Origin: Litorisediminicola beolgyonensis
GTDB lineage: Bacteria; Pseudomonadota; Alphaproteobacteria; Rhodobacterales; Rhodobacteraceae
Length of the DNA stretch: 64,000 nucleotides
Reading direction: 5' to 3'
Assembly (NCBI RefSeq): GCF_042679605.1
Contig: NZ_JBHTMU010000014.1
Coordinates: 1 to 64,000, forward strand
The position numbers were made by a program, and so were the translations under genes. Below are positions 8,715 to 18,380 of this stretch, piece by piece (within the stretch, counting starts at the first letter, position 1; every line of letters starts with the position of its first letter). The notes beneath the pieces were generated by a model. It was not told where the DNA came from. It saw only the letters and a program-made list of their open reading frames with translations, and ran no database searches.

Positions 8715-9659
8715 CTATGGCGCGTCGGTGCCCGCGTCCAGCGGCGCGGTCAGATCGGCGATCTGTTCTCGCAGCCAGCGATGGGCCGGATTCTCGGTCG
8801 AGCGGCGGTGCCAGATCATCGAGACCGTCGCGACGGGCACCGGCATCGGCTGGCGATAGAGCGCGAGCCCGATCCGGTCGGCGACGTGGTTTGCGTATTG
8901 CACCGGCAGAAGCGCGATCATCTCGGACCGGGCCACAGCGCCCGCCACGCCCGAGAAGAACGGCATGGTCATCGCGACCTTGCGCTTGCGCCCCAGCCGC
9001 GCCAGCGCGGCGTCGCCCATCGCGGTCATGTTGCCCTCGGGCGAGAACAGCACATGCGCCATGTCGCAATAGAGATCGAGCGGGATGGTGTCGCCCGGGG
9101 CGATCCCGGCGCGGCGCAGGCGGGCATTGTTTTGCGAAGCGACCGTCACGAAAGGCGAGCGGAAGAGCGGCTGGTGCGCGATCCAGTCGGGAAAGCTCAT
9201 GTTGGGGATGAAGGCCATGTCGACCTGGTAGCGCTCGATGGTGTCGACATAGCTGTCGGGCACCAGATCGACGAGCTGGACGCGTATCCCCGGAGCGCGT
9301 CTCTGCAGCCGGTCGCCGAGCTGGGGGACCAGGAGCTCCGCGAAGAAATCGGCACCGGAGAGCTTGAACCGGGCCTCGGTCTGCAGCGGGTCGAAACGCT
9401 CGGGGCTGAGGAGCGTTTCGGCCTCCTCGAGCAGGCGGCGCAGCGGCTCCTGCAGACCGGCGGCGAAATCGGTCGGCACGAGCCCCCTCCCCTGCCGCAG
9501 GAACAACGGATCCGAGAGCGCGTGGCGCAGGCGCCCGAGCGCTGCCGAGACCGCGGGCTGCGAGAGGCCCAGCTTGCGACCGGCCTCGGTCGTCGACCCG
9601 GTCGCGAGAAGGGCGTCGAGGATGCGCAGGAGGTTCAGGTCGAAATTCGTGAAATTCAT
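8715..9659 (-). CDS. LysR family transcriptional regulator
   Basis: 314-aa LTTR with a NodD-like N-terminus: MNFTNFDLNLLRILDALL, then the helix-turn-helix region TTEAGRKLGLSQPAVSAALGRL. The ATG at 9659 matches the usual family N-terminus; the frame is open further upstream but through non-conserved residues. It is divergent from the cupin operon across 173 bp that hold a T-N11-A dyad, so it probably regulates that operon and itself. Inducer unknown. Confidence 0.92.
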   Translation of the reverse strand: MNFTNFDLNLLRILDALLATGSTTEAGRKLGLSQPAVSAALGRLRHALSDPLFLRQGRGLVPTDFAAGLQEPLRRLLEEAETLLSPERFDPLQTEARFKLSGADFFAELLVPQLGDRLQRRAPGIRVQLVDLVPDSYVDTIERYQVDMAFIPNMSFPDWIAHQPLFRSPFVTVASQNNARLRRAGIAPGDTIPLDLYCDMAHVLFSPEGNMTAMGDAALARLGRKRKVAMTMPFFSGVAGAVARSEMIALLPVQYANHVADRIGLALYRQPMPVPVATVSMIWHRRSTENPAHRWLREQIADLTAPLDAGTDAP

Positions 9660-9689
9660 GAACCCAATTTCTAACATAAGATCAATCAA

Positions 9690-9704
9690 TTTCCGATATG
9701 GAAA
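9690..9704. promoter_or_regulatory. Candidate LysR box between lysR and the cupin operon
   Basis: TTTCCGATATGGAAA is a perfect dyad (TTTCC / GGAAA) containing a T-N11-A core, the general form of a LysR-type binding site. It lies 31 bp upstream of the regulator's start and 128 bp before the divergent cupin gene. Confidence 0.5.
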
Positions 9705-9832
9705 GGCATGGGCTAGCGTCAGCATATTGCAAGAGACCGGCAGGTATTTTTCTCGAGCGCCAATTTCGGCTTTCCGCTCAGGCTCTTGCGATACGGCCTT
9801 TTAGGCCCCGCTGATGACCTAAGGAGACGACA

Positions 9833-10291
9833 ATGAATAACTCGATCCTCGGCCCCGATGCGGCCGACTGGAATGGTACGCTCTACAAGTCCATTCTCGC
9901 GACCGAAGACTCGCAGGGCGCGATGTCGATTACCGACAGTGTCAGCCCGCCAAACTCCGGACCGCCCCGCCATATCCACCACGATGCCGACGAGGTCTTC
10001 GTGATCCTCTCGGGCGAGTGCGAGTTTTGGCTCGCGGGTGAGACCTTCTACCGGGGCCCCGGCGAGACCGCGTTCATTCCGCGCGGCGTCGAGCACACGT
10101 TCCGGGTCGTGGGCGACGCGCCCTGCCGCCACCTGCTGATCCTGACCCCGGGCGGTTTCGAAGGCTTCTTCTACGAGATGGCGTCCGAGAAGCGCCGCAT
10201 CCCCGAGGACATGGACGCCATCGTCGAGGCGGGCGAGCGGTTCCATCTCAGCTTCACCGGGCCGCCGCTCGGCACGGAGGGCGCGGCATGA
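9833..10291 (+). CDS. Cupin domain protein
   Basis: 152-aa single-domain cupin. Motif 1 is GPPRHIHHDADEVFVILSG (two His and a Glu as metal ligands) and motif 2 is PGETAFIPRGVEHTFRV (third His). Related small cupins are metal-dependent oxygenases, isomerases or sensors; no specific reaction can be given. An AAGGAGA site precedes the ATG. It overlaps the next gene by 4 bp (ATGA), so the two are translationally coupled, and it is divergent from the LysR gene. Confidence 0.85.
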   Translation: MNNSILGPDAADWNGTLYKSILATEDSQGAMSITDSVSPPNSGPPRHIHHDADEVFVILSGECEFWLAGETFYRGPGETAFIPRGVEHTFRVVGDAPCRHLLILTPGGFEGFFYEMASEKRRIPEDMDAIVEAGERFHLSFTGPPLGTEGAA

Positions 10292-10659
10292 AGGGGATCT
10301 CGTTGTCGTTCATGGTGATCGGCGTCCTGGCGGTGCTGGTCGGGATGGGCTGGGGCATCCAGATGTCCGCAACCGGCGATCACACCCTGTCGCCCGCCCA
10401 CGCCCATTTGAACCTGCTCGGCTTCGTGACGATGTCGATCTACGCGTTCTTCTACCACCTGGTGCCGCGTGCGGCGGAAGGCGGGCTCGCCAAGGCGCAT
10501 TTCGGTCTCGCGGTGCTCGGCCTTGTGACCGTCGTCCCGGGGATCGTCATGGCGATCACGGGCGCAGGCGAGGGTCTCGCCAAGATCGGCTCGGTGCTTA
10601 CGCTCCTGTCGATGCTGGTCTTTCTCGTCGTGGTGCTGACCCGCGGCCGGGCGGCCTGA
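10288..10659 (+). CDS. Small four-helix membrane protein resembling heme-copper oxidase subunit I helices
   Basis: 123 aa with four predicted transmembrane helices (about residues 5-25, 40-62, 70-92, 98-118). The segment HTLSPAHAHLNLLGFVTMSI resembles the HAHLNLLG motif of heme-copper oxidase/NorB subunit I and related short proteins, and has two His that could bind heme or metal. The start overlaps the cupin stop. I do not recognise a characterised homologue. Conserved pairing with a cupin under a LysR regulator suggests a small redox or oxygen-linked module. Confidence 0.75.
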   Translation: MKGISLSFMVIGVLAVLVGMGWGIQMSATGDHTLSPAHAHLNLLGFVTMSIYAFFYHLVPRAAEGGLAKAHFGLAVLGLVTVVPGIVMAITGAGEGLAKIGSVLTLLSMLVFLVVVLTRGRAA

Positions 10660-10732
10660 TCCATCGCTCACGGATCGGTTTGTAGAGGGGCGTCGCGCGC
10701 GAGCGCGGCGCCTCGCTTGTTTCGGCTGTGGC

Positions 10733-10771
10733 AAAAAGAAACAGCCGCCACGCCGGAGGGCGGGCGGCTGT
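10733..10771 (-). terminator. Intrinsic terminator of serA
   Basis: A 9-bp stem (ACAGCCGCC / GGCGGCTGT) is followed on the minus strand by TTCTTTTTG. It lies about 30 bp after the serA stop, between convergent transcription units. Confidence 0.8.
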
Positions 10772-10801
10772 CGCATGGGGTATGTCGTTCGACGAAAGCC
10801 G

Positions 10802-12397
10802 TCAGGCGACGTCGAAGGTCAGCGGTTTGACCTGCTGGAACATGCCGGTCTTCACCAGCTTGTCGATCACCGGCGACGGCACCGGCTCGTCGACATAGAG
10901 AAGCGCGATGGCCTCGCCCTTGATGCCCGACCGGCCCAGGGTGAAGTTCGCGATGTTCACGCCGTTCTCGCCCATCGTCTGGCCGAGCGTGCCGATGATG
11001 CCCGGCACGTCCTCGTTGGTGGTGTAGAGCATGTGGTTGCCGATCTCGGCGTCGATATTGATGCCCTTGATCTGGATGAAGCGCGGCTTGCCGTCCGAGA
11101 ACACCGTGCCCGCGATCGAGCGCTCGCGCTTCTCGGTGACCACGGTGACCTTTATGTAGCCCTCGAACGCACCGGTCTGGGCCTGGTTGGTCGTGGCGAT
11201 CTTGATGCCCTTCTCCTTGGCCACCAGCGGCGCGGAGACCATGTTCACGTCCGGGTTGGCGCGCTTCATGATGCCCGCGATGACCGAGCAGTTCAGCGCC
11301 GCGAGGTTCATCTCGGCGACCGAGCCGTCGTAGAGGATGTTGATCGCCTTGATCGGCTCGTCGGTCATCTGGCCGATGAAGCTTCCGAGGTGATCGGCAA
11401 GCTTGATCCACGGACCCATGACCTTGGCCTCCTCGGCGGTGACCGACGGCATGTTGAGCGCGTTGGTCACGGCACCGGTCAGGAGGTAGTCGGACATCTG
11501 CTCGGCAACCTGGAGGGCCACGTTTTCCTGCGCCTCAGTGGTGGCCGCGCCCAGATGCGGCGTGCAGACGACGTTCGGCAGACCGAAAAGCGGGTTTTCC
11601 GTCGCGGGTTCGACCGAGAACACGTCGAAGGCGGCGCCCGCGACATGGCCGGATTTCAGGGCCTCGGCCAGCGCCTCTTCATCGACGAGACCGCCGCGGG
11701 CGCAGTTGATGATCCGCACGCCCTTCTTCGTTTTGGCGATGTTCTCGGCCGAGAGGATGTTGCGGGTCTGGTCGGTCAGCGGCACGTGCAGGGTGATGAA
11801 ATCGGCGCGCGCCAGAAGGTCGTCGAGCTCGACCTTCTCGACACCCATCTTCTCGGCCTTCTCCTGGCTCAGATAGGGGTCGTAGGCCGCGACCTTCATC
11901 TTGAGACCGCGCGCGCGGTCGCAGACGATGCCGCCGATATTGCCGGCGCCGATGACACCGAGCGTCTTGCCGGTCAGCTCGACCCCCATGAATTTCGATT
12001 TTTCCCACTTGCCGGCATGGGTCGAGGCCGAGGCCTCGGGGATCTGGCGCGCGACGGCGAACATCATCGCGATGGCGTGCTCGGCGGTGGTGATCATGTT
12101 GCCGAAGGGGGTGTTCATGACGATCACACCCTTCTTCGACGCCGCTTCGCGGTCGACATTGTCGACCCCGATCCCGGCGCGGCCGATGACCTTGAGGTTG
12201 TCGGCGGCGGCGAGGATCTTCTCGGTCACCTTGGTGGCCGAACGGATGGCGAGGCCGTCATACTGGCCGATGACCTCGAGGAGCTTGTCCTTGTCCTTGC
12301 CGAGATCGGGCTGGAAATCGACATCGATGCCGCGGTCGCGGAAGATCTGCACGGCGGCGTCGGAGAGCTTGTCGGAAATGAGAACGCGGGGGGCCAT
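10802..12397 (-). CDS. serA: D-3-phosphoglycerate dehydrogenase
   Basis: First enzyme of serine synthesis: oxidises 3-phosphoglycerate to 3-phosphohydroxypyruvate with NAD+. The 531-aa length is that of the long SerA form: split substrate-binding domain, Rossmann core with GVIGAGNIGGIV (about 143-154), catalytic Arg/Glu/His region ending in CTPHLGAATTEAQENVA, an allosteric substrate-binding domain, and a C-terminal ACT domain (about 455-531) likely to sense serine. The ATG has an AGAAGGA site upstream. It lies 79 bp downstream of serC, separated by a perfect hairpin. Confidence 0.97.
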   Translation of the reverse strand: MAPRVLISDKLSDAAVQIFRDRGIDVDFQPDLGKDKDKLLEVIGQYDGLAIRSATKVTEKILAAADNLKVIGRAGIGVDNVDREAASKKGVIVMNTPFGNMITTAEHAIAMMFAVARQIPEASASTHAGKWEKSKFMGVELTGKTLGVIGAGNIGGIVCDRARGLKMKVAAYDPYLSQEKAEKMGVEKVELDDLLARADFITLHVPLTDQTRNILSAENIAKTKKGVRIINCARGGLVDEEALAEALKSGHVAGAAFDVFSVEPATENPLFGLPNVVCTPHLGAATTEAQENVALQVAEQMSDYLLTGAVTNALNMPSVTAEEAKVMGPWIKLADHLGSFIGQMTDEPIKAINILYDGSVAEMNLAALNCSVIAGIMKRANPDVNMVSAPLVAKEKGIKIATTNQAQTGAFEGYIKVTVVTEKRERSIAGTVFSDGKPRFIQIKGINIDAEIGNHMLYTTNEDVPGIIGTLGQTMGENGVNIANFTLGRSGIKGEAIALLYVDEPVPSPVIDKLVKTGMFQQVKPLTFDVA

Positions 12398-12440
12398 GTC
12401 TATGGTCCTTCTAGGAGTACTTGGGAATGTCCGGGCGCCC

Positions 12441-12465
12441 GCAGAATTTTAAGCTAAAATTCTGC
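12441..12465. repeat. Perfect AT-cored palindrome between serC and serA
   Basis: Eleven-base arms GCAGAATTTTA / TAAAATTCTGC around AGC form a strong hairpin on either strand. No T-run follows it on the minus strand, so it is not a standard terminator. It lies 11 bp after the serC stop and 44 bp before the serA start. It could be an operator, an RNA-processing or stability element, or a dispersed repeat; I see no second copy in the window. Confidence 0.7.
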
Positions 12466-12476
12466 AGGCGAAGGGC

Positions 12477-13631
<1,155 letters not shown>

Positions 13632-13740
13632 TGCTGCTATCCTTCCAGATAAGCGCCCCTCGTTGGGGAGGGGTGTCCCACGGGCGGAGCTACGCCTGCC
13701 GGGGCGGTTCCACAAGACGGAAAATGTCGCTAAGGGGCGC
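13632..13740 (-). ncRNA. Structured serC leader, candidate serC RNA motif
   Basis: The transcript upstream of serC folds into at least one clear hairpin, CCCCTC / GAGGGG with a 6-nt loop (13656-13673), ending about 25 nt before the start codon, with a smaller GGCG/CGCC hairpin further upstream. Weinberg and colleagues described a serC RNA motif in this position in Alphaproteobacteria. I match it by position and stem, not by covariance model. Upstream boundary is approximate. Confidence 0.5.
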
Positions 13741-13791
13741 GCAACAGTCTCATTCCGTCGCCCGCGCGACCTCTATCGGAAACCTGTCCCC

Positions 13792-14661
13792 ATGTTCGTC
13801 GTCACGCTCATCGCCCGCCCCGGAACTCTCGACCCCGCGCTGGTCGATGCCTTGCGCAACGCCTGGGGTGGCGGCTCGGCGCAATGGCTGGCGCCGGACG
13901 AGGCGGCGGAGTTTCCCGTGGCTGCCATGCCCTCGAACCTCTGGGAGGTCTGGTCGGAGTGCCAGTCGCAGCGGGTCGACCTGGTGGTCCAGCCCGCCGA
14001 GGGGCAGCGCAAGCGGATGCTTCTGGCGGACATGGATTCGACGATGATCCAGCAGGAATGCATCGACGAGCTGGCCGAGGAGGCCGGGGTCGGCGACCGG
14101 GTGCGCGAGATCACCGCGCGGGCGATGAATGGCGAGCTCGATTTCGAGGGCGCGCTGACCGCGCGGGTCGGCTTGCTCGAAGGTCTCGATGCCGGCGTCA
14201 TCGCGCGGGTTCTGGACGAACGGATCACCTTGATGCCGGGCGGGCGCGAGCTCGTTGCGACCATGCGCGCGGCCGGAGGCTATGCCGCGCTGGTCTCGGG
14301 CGGGTTCACCGATTTCACCAGCTCCATCGCCGAGACGCTCGGCTTCGACGAGCACCGCGCCAACACGCTCCTGCAGGAGAACGGCGCGCTCACCGGTCAG
14401 GTCGCGCGACCGATCCTTGGGCGCGAGGCGAAGGTGCAGGCCCTGGCCGAGATCACCGCGCGGCTGGGCCTCTCCGAAGAGGAGGTCATCGCCGTGGGCG
14501 ACGGGGCGAACGATCTGGGCATGCTCGTGCGCGCCGGAACCGGGGTCGCGCTCCATGCCAAGCCGAGCGTGCAGGAGGCCTGCGACATCCGGGTGAATTT
14601 CGGCGACCTGACAGCGCTCCTGTTCCTGCAGGGCTACGCGAAGACCGAATTCGTCACCTGA
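13792..14661 (+). CDS. serB: Phosphoserine phosphatase
   Basis: Last step of serine synthesis: hydrolyses phosphoserine. HAD-superfamily enzyme of 289 aa. An N-terminal ACT-like region (1-70) precedes the catalytic motif LLADMDSTMI with nucleophile Asp80 and Asp82; later motifs are SGGFTDF and VGDGANDLGML. The ATG at 13792 starts the conserved MFVVTLIA; the frame is open further upstream only over the divergent serC leader. It shares a 160-bp divergent promoter region with serC. Confidence 0.96.
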   Translation: MFVVTLIARPGTLDPALVDALRNAWGGGSAQWLAPDEAAEFPVAAMPSNLWEVWSECQSQRVDLVVQPAEGQRKRMLLADMDSTMIQQECIDELAEEAGVGDRVREITARAMNGELDFEGALTARVGLLEGLDAGVIARVLDERITLMPGGRELVATMRAAGGYAALVSGGFTDFTSSIAETLGFDEHRANTLLQENGALTGQVARPILGREAKVQALAEITARLGLSEEEVIAVGDGANDLGMLVRAGTGVALHAKPSVQEACDIRVNFGDLTALLFLQGYAKTEFVT

Positions 14662-14677
14662 GGGCCGTCAGGCCCTC
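14660..14677. terminator. Short hairpin between convergent serB and asparaginase genes
   Basis: A 7-bp stem (GAGGGCC / GGCCCTC) with a GTCA loop spans the two stop codons. No T-run, so at best a weak bidirectional terminator. Confidence 0.4.
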
Positions 14678-15676
14678 TCAGGCCAGAAGCCCCGGAGCGG
14701 GACGAATCTCGCCCGTTTTCACGCCGCGGCGGTTCGGGATCTCAGGATTGAGGAACGCCGCAACGTCCGGGTGATCGGCCGAAGCCGCGCCCAGCCGGAC
14801 CAGAAGCGCGGCGATCGCACATTCCGCACCGCGGGTCGCGCCGTCGATGCATTTGACCGCGATGCCGAAGCCGCGCTCGGGCAGGATCGCGGTGAAATAG
14901 CCCTCGGCCCCGGTCTTGACCGCGACGGGCTCGGTCGCCGCCTGCATCAGCCGCGTGCAGGCGCGGCCCTCGCCCGCAACCAGCATCGGATGCGCCATCA
15001 TCGCCTCGCGCAACGCGATCATCGCCCGGCCCGCCACATCCGCCTCGGTCGCCGAGGCGAAGCGCGCCATGGCGCGCGCCATCCCGTGCATGCTGGTCGC
15101 GAAGTTCGGAGCCGAGCAGCCGTCGATGCCGTAGCCGGGGCTGGTCATGCCGGTCAGGTCCTCGAAGATCTCGAGACAGGCGCGCTGCACCGGGTGGTCG
15201 GTCTCGTGATACTCGGGTCCGCCGCCCAGGTGCTGGTTCAGCGTCAGGAAGCCCGCATGCTTGCCCGAGCAGTTGTTGTGAAGCTGGTTTGGCGGGATGT
15301 CGTGCTTGATGTTGTGGATCTTTAGCGCCCGGTCGCGTGTCGGCTGGGCACCACAGCGCAGATCGTCCTCAGAGAGCCCCCGATCCGACAGCCAGGCCGC
15401 GACGCGGTCGATATGGATCGGCGCGCCCTCGTGGCTCGCACAGGCCAGGGCGAGTTGTTCGCTCGTCAGCCCCGCCGCCTCGGCGGCCCCGGAGGTCACG
15501 AGCGGCATCGCCTGGATCATCTTGGCGGAGCTGCGCGGCAGGATGATCGCCTCGGGGTCGCCCCAGGCCTCGACGATATCGCCGGTCGCGTCGCAGATCA
15601 CCGCGTGGCCGACATGATGGCTCTCGGCGATGTCGCCGCGCCAGATCTCGGCGAAGGGGGCGGGAGATCGGGGCAT
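14678..15676 (-). CDS. L-asparaginase, class 3 (Rhizobium etli AnsA type)
   Basis: 332-aa enzyme of the Asparaginase_II Pfam family, unrelated to E. coli AnsA/B; it hydrolyses asparagine to aspartate and ammonia. Features known from the R. etli structure are present: a Ser-x-x-Lys pair (S49, K52 in RSSAKMIQAM), and the zinc-site residues C136 and K139 (NNCSGKH) and C187 (GIDGCSAPN). The ATG at 15676 gives the usual N-terminus MPRSPAPFAEIWRGD. Convergent with serB; no operon partner. Confidence 0.92.
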   Translation of the reverse strand: MPRSPAPFAEIWRGDIAESHHVGHAVICDATGDIVEAWGDPEAIILPRSSAKMIQAMPLVTSGAAEAAGLTSEQLALACASHEGAPIHIDRVAAWLSDRGLSEDDLRCGAQPTRDRALKIHNIKHDIPPNQLHNNCSGKHAGFLTLNQHLGGGPEYHETDHPVQRACLEIFEDLTGMTSPGYGIDGCSAPNFATSMHGMARAMARFASATEADVAGRAMIALREAMMAHPMLVAGEGRACTRLMQAATEPVAVKTGAEGYFTAILPERGFGIAVKCIDGATRGAECAIAALLVRLGAASADHPDVAAFLNPEIPNRRGVKTGEIRPAPGLLA

Positions 15677-15846
15677 GGATCGGGTCCTCACGCTTTGGCG
15701 ATTATCTGCCGTTGGGGCTTTTCCGCGCCTGCGAAATCGGGCTAGTGTGCGCCCGGTCGGTACGGGTTTCGTCGCGGCAAGATAAGCCGTGGGCGCGAAG
15801 GCGCAACCCGGGCGACATGAGGTAGAGACGGCTGGAGGCCAGACGC

Positions 15847-16377
15847 ATGAAAGCACGGATCACGAGCGCGCTGACCGGCGTGGCCCTGACGGTCGCCGCA
15901 ACGCTGGCAGGCGCACAGGAAACGAGCACCAACCGGGTCGACGCGATGACCGACTGGTCGGTCTTCGAGGGTTCCGACCCGCGGGAATGCTGGGCGGTGA
16001 CGACCTTCAAGGAAAGCGTGAACACCCGGGACGGGCGCGTGGTCTCGGTCAATCGCGGCGAGATCCTGTTGATGGTGTTCTACCGTCCGGGCGCCGAGGT
16101 GCAGGGCCAGGTCGCCTTTACCGGCGGCTATCCCTTCGCGGAGGGCTCGCCGGTGAACGTCAATATCAGCGGCACCGAATTCGAGTTCTTCGTCGAGGGC
16201 GAATGGGCTTGGCCCGCCTCGCCGCAGGACGACGCCAAGGTCGTCACGGCGATGAAGCGCGGTGCCGAGGCAATCGTGACGGCGCGCTCCTCGCGCGGGA
16301 CCACGACGAAAGACACCTTCTCGCTTCTGGGCTTCACCGCCGCGGTCGAGGACGCCGAGAAGCGCTGCGCGAGCTGA
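15847..16377 (+). CDS. Invasion-associated locus B (IalB) family periplasmic protein
   Basis: 176 aa with a signal peptide (cleavage about after residue 22-23, TLAGA-QE). The mature part has the IalB pattern: DWSVFEGSDPRECWAVT near the start, FVEGEWAWPAS in the middle and a C-terminal Cys (EKRCAS) that may pair with the early Cys. Family members are periplasmic, named from Bartonella invasion, but common in free-living Rhodobacteraceae, where their role is unclear. Stands alone, followed by a strong terminator. Confidence 0.85.
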   Translation: MKARITSALTGVALTVAATLAGAQETSTNRVDAMTDWSVFEGSDPRECWAVTTFKESVNTRDGRVVSVNRGEILLMVFYRPGAEVQGQVAFTGGYPFAEGSPVNVNISGTEFEFFVEGEWAWPASPQDDAKVVTAMKRGAEAIVTARSSRGTTTKDTFSLLGFTAAVEDAEKRCAS

Positions 16378-16401
16378 GACGCGCCCGCATCGACAGACCC
16401 G

Positions 16402-16430
16402 ACGCCGCGACCCTCCGTCGCGGCGTTTTT
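16402..16430 (+). terminator. Intrinsic terminator of the IalB gene
   Basis: A 10-bp perfect stem (ACGCCGCGAC / GTCGCGGCGT) with a 5-nt loop is followed by a run of T. It lies 25 bp after the stop and isolates the gene from rlmN. Confidence 0.9.
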
Positions 16431-16510
16431 CGTTGCGACACCGCCAAATCCTTTTGGTTTCGCGACGCATTTCCTATATGCAGCCCACTTCTCGCAGAAA
16501 GGGCTTCGCC

Positions 16511-17689
16511 ATGGATGCAACCGCACCGATCACGCAGGATCTCGTCACCATTCCGCGCAAGGCGCCGGAGGGGCTGCCGAATCTCGTCGGCCTGACGCGC
16601 CCTGCCCTGCGCGATGCTCTGCTTGAGATCGGCGTGCCCGAGAAGCAGGTGAAGATGCGCGTGAACCAGCTCTGGCAGTGGGTCTACCACTGGGGCGTCC
16701 GCGATTTCGCCGAGATGACCAATCTTGCCAAGGACTTCCGCGCCAAGCTCGCCGAGCATTTCGAGATCCGCCTGCCCGAGCTTGTCTCAAAGCACGTCTC
16801 CGCCGACGGCACCCGGAAATACCTGGTGCGGATCGCGGGCGGGCACGAGGTCGAGGTGGTCTACATCCCCGAAGCGGATCGCGGCACGCTCTGCATTTCC
16901 TCGCAGGTGGGCTGCACGCTGACCTGTTCGTTCTGCCATACCGGCACGCAGAAACTGGTGCGCAACCTGACCGCGGGCGAGATCGTCGGCCAGATCATGC
17001 TGGCGCGCGACGATCTGGGCGAATGGCCGCTGCCCGGTGCGCCGAAGAACGAGACCCGGCTTCTGTCGAACATCGTGCTGATGGGCATGGGCGAGCCGCT
17101 CTACAATTTCGACAATGTGCGCGATGCGATGAAGATCGCGATGGATGGCGAAGGGATCGCGCTGTCGCGTCGCCGGATCACGCTCTCGACAAGCGGCGTC
17201 GTGCCCGAGATCGCCCGCTGCGCCGAAGAGATCGGCTGCCTCATGGCGGTGAGCTTCCACGCCACCACCGACGAGGTGCGCGACAAGCTCGTGCCGATCA
17301 ACAAGCGCTGGAACATCGAGACGCTCCTGACCGCGCTCAAGGAGTATCCGCGGCTGTCGAACTCGGAGCGGATCACCTTTGAATACGTGATGCTGAAGGA
17401 CGTGAACGACAGCGACGCGGATGCGCGGCGGCTGGTGAAGCTGATCGCGGGCATCCCGGCGAAGATCAACCTCATCCCCTTCAACGAATGGCCCGGCGCG
17501 CCCTACGAGCGCTCGGACTGGTCGCGGATCGAGGCCTTCGCCGATATCGTCTACAAGGCGGGCTACGCCTCGCCGATCCGGACGCCGCGCGGCGAGGACA
17601 TCATGGCGGCCTGCGGCCAGCTGAAAAGCGCGACCGAGCGCGCCCGCAAATCGCGCCGCGAGATCGAGGCGGAAACGCGCGGCGGCTGA
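16511..17689 (+). CDS. rlmN: 23S rRNA (A2503-C2)/tRNA (A37-C2) methyltransferase
   Basis: Radical-SAM dual-specificity methyltransferase of 392 aa. The cluster-binding CTLTCSFC (C135, C139, C142) and the strings GMGEPLYNFDNV and INLIPFNEWPG are typical; the methyl-carrying Cys lies in EDIMAACGQL near the C-terminus. I chose the ATG at 16511 because an AAAGG lies about 8 nt upstream; an in-frame ATG also exists slightly upstream (MQPTSRRK). The TGA overlaps the ATG of the next gene by one base, so the two are coupled. Confidence 0.96.
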   Translation: MDATAPITQDLVTIPRKAPEGLPNLVGLTRPALRDALLEIGVPEKQVKMRVNQLWQWVYHWGVRDFAEMTNLAKDFRAKLAEHFEIRLPELVSKHVSADGTRKYLVRIAGGHEVEVVYIPEADRGTLCISSQVGCTLTCSFCHTGTQKLVRNLTAGEIVGQIMLARDDLGEWPLPGAPKNETRLLSNIVLMGMGEPLYNFDNVRDAMKIAMDGEGIALSRRRITLSTSGVVPEIARCAEEIGCLMAVSFHATTDEVRDKLVPINKRWNIETLLTALKEYPRLSNSERITFEYVMLKDVNDSDADARRLVKLIAGIPAKINLIPFNEWPGAPYERSDWSRIEAFADIVYKAGYASPIRTPRGEDIMAACGQLKSATERARKSRREIEAETRGG

Positions 17690-18315
17690 TGCTCGAGGCG
17701 CTCGCCGAGCGGATCGAGGCGCGCGAAGAGGCGCTCGGTGTCGGTCTCGGCTGGCGTCTGCTCTATTCCCCGGCCACGACGGTCGAGCACGCCCGGATCG
17801 CCTTCATCGGCCTCAATCCCGGTGGGCGGGCGGAAGATCCGCGACATGCCCAGCTGGCGCCGCCTCGGGGCAGCGCCTATCGCGACGAGGCCTGGGGCAG
17901 GCATCCCGCCGGCAGAGCGCCGTTGCAGGTCCAGGTCCAACGGATGTGCGCGCTTCTGGACGAGCCTGCCGAGCGGGTTCTGGCGGGCAATCTCGTGCCC
18001 TACCGCTCGCCCAGATGGACCGACCTGCCCGACCGCAAGGGTGCCGTCGCCTTCGGTCAGAGCCTTTGGTCCGAGATCCTGACCCGGGCCGCGCCCGAGC
18101 TGATCATCACCATGGGCGCAGAAGCCACGACGGCGGTCAGCGCCGTGTTCGGCAATCCGGAGCGGACGAAGCTGCCAGTCTCATGGGGCTCGGTCAGCGG
18201 ACACCATGCAGCAGCGGGCGGTGTCCGGCTGGTCGGACTGCCGCATCTTTCGACCTTTCGGATCTTCGGACGACCCGCGAGCGCGGCGGCTCTGGAGCGG
18301 CTGTTCTTCGAATGA
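17689..18315 (+). CDS. Uracil-DNA glycosylase superfamily-like protein
   Basis: 208-aa soluble protein. IAFIGLNPGGR (residues 37-47) resembles motif 1 of the UDG fold (GxxPG), LVPYRSP fits the following loop, and VGLPHLSTF resembles the second, His-containing motif. Substrate residues normal for family 1-5 glycosylases are not clearly present, so DNA glycosylase activity is a guess. It starts one base before the end of the rlmN stop (TGATG), implying translational coupling to an RNA-modification gene. Confidence 0.6.
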   Translation: MLEALAERIEAREEALGVGLGWRLLYSPATTVEHARIAFIGLNPGGRAEDPRHAQLAPPRGSAYRDEAWGRHPAGRAPLQVQVQRMCALLDEPAERVLAGNLVPYRSPRWTDLPDRKGAVAFGQSLWSEILTRAAPELIITMGAEATTAVSAVFGNPERTKLPVSWGSVSGHHAAAGGVRLVGLPHLSTFRIFGRPASAAALERLFFE

Positions 18316-18344
18316 AAAATCCCCGGTCAGAGGACTGACCGGGG
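18315..18344 (-). terminator. Intrinsic terminator, serving the LysR gene
   Basis: A 10-bp stem (CCCCGGTCAG / CTGACCGGGG) with an AGGA loop is followed on the minus strand by ATTTTTC. It lies downstream of the minus-strand LysR gene and directly after the convergent UDG-like gene, so it may act both ways. Confidence 0.85.
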
Positions 18345-18380
18345 AAGGAATAGCCTTAGGAACAGGCTTGGGGAACGTCG

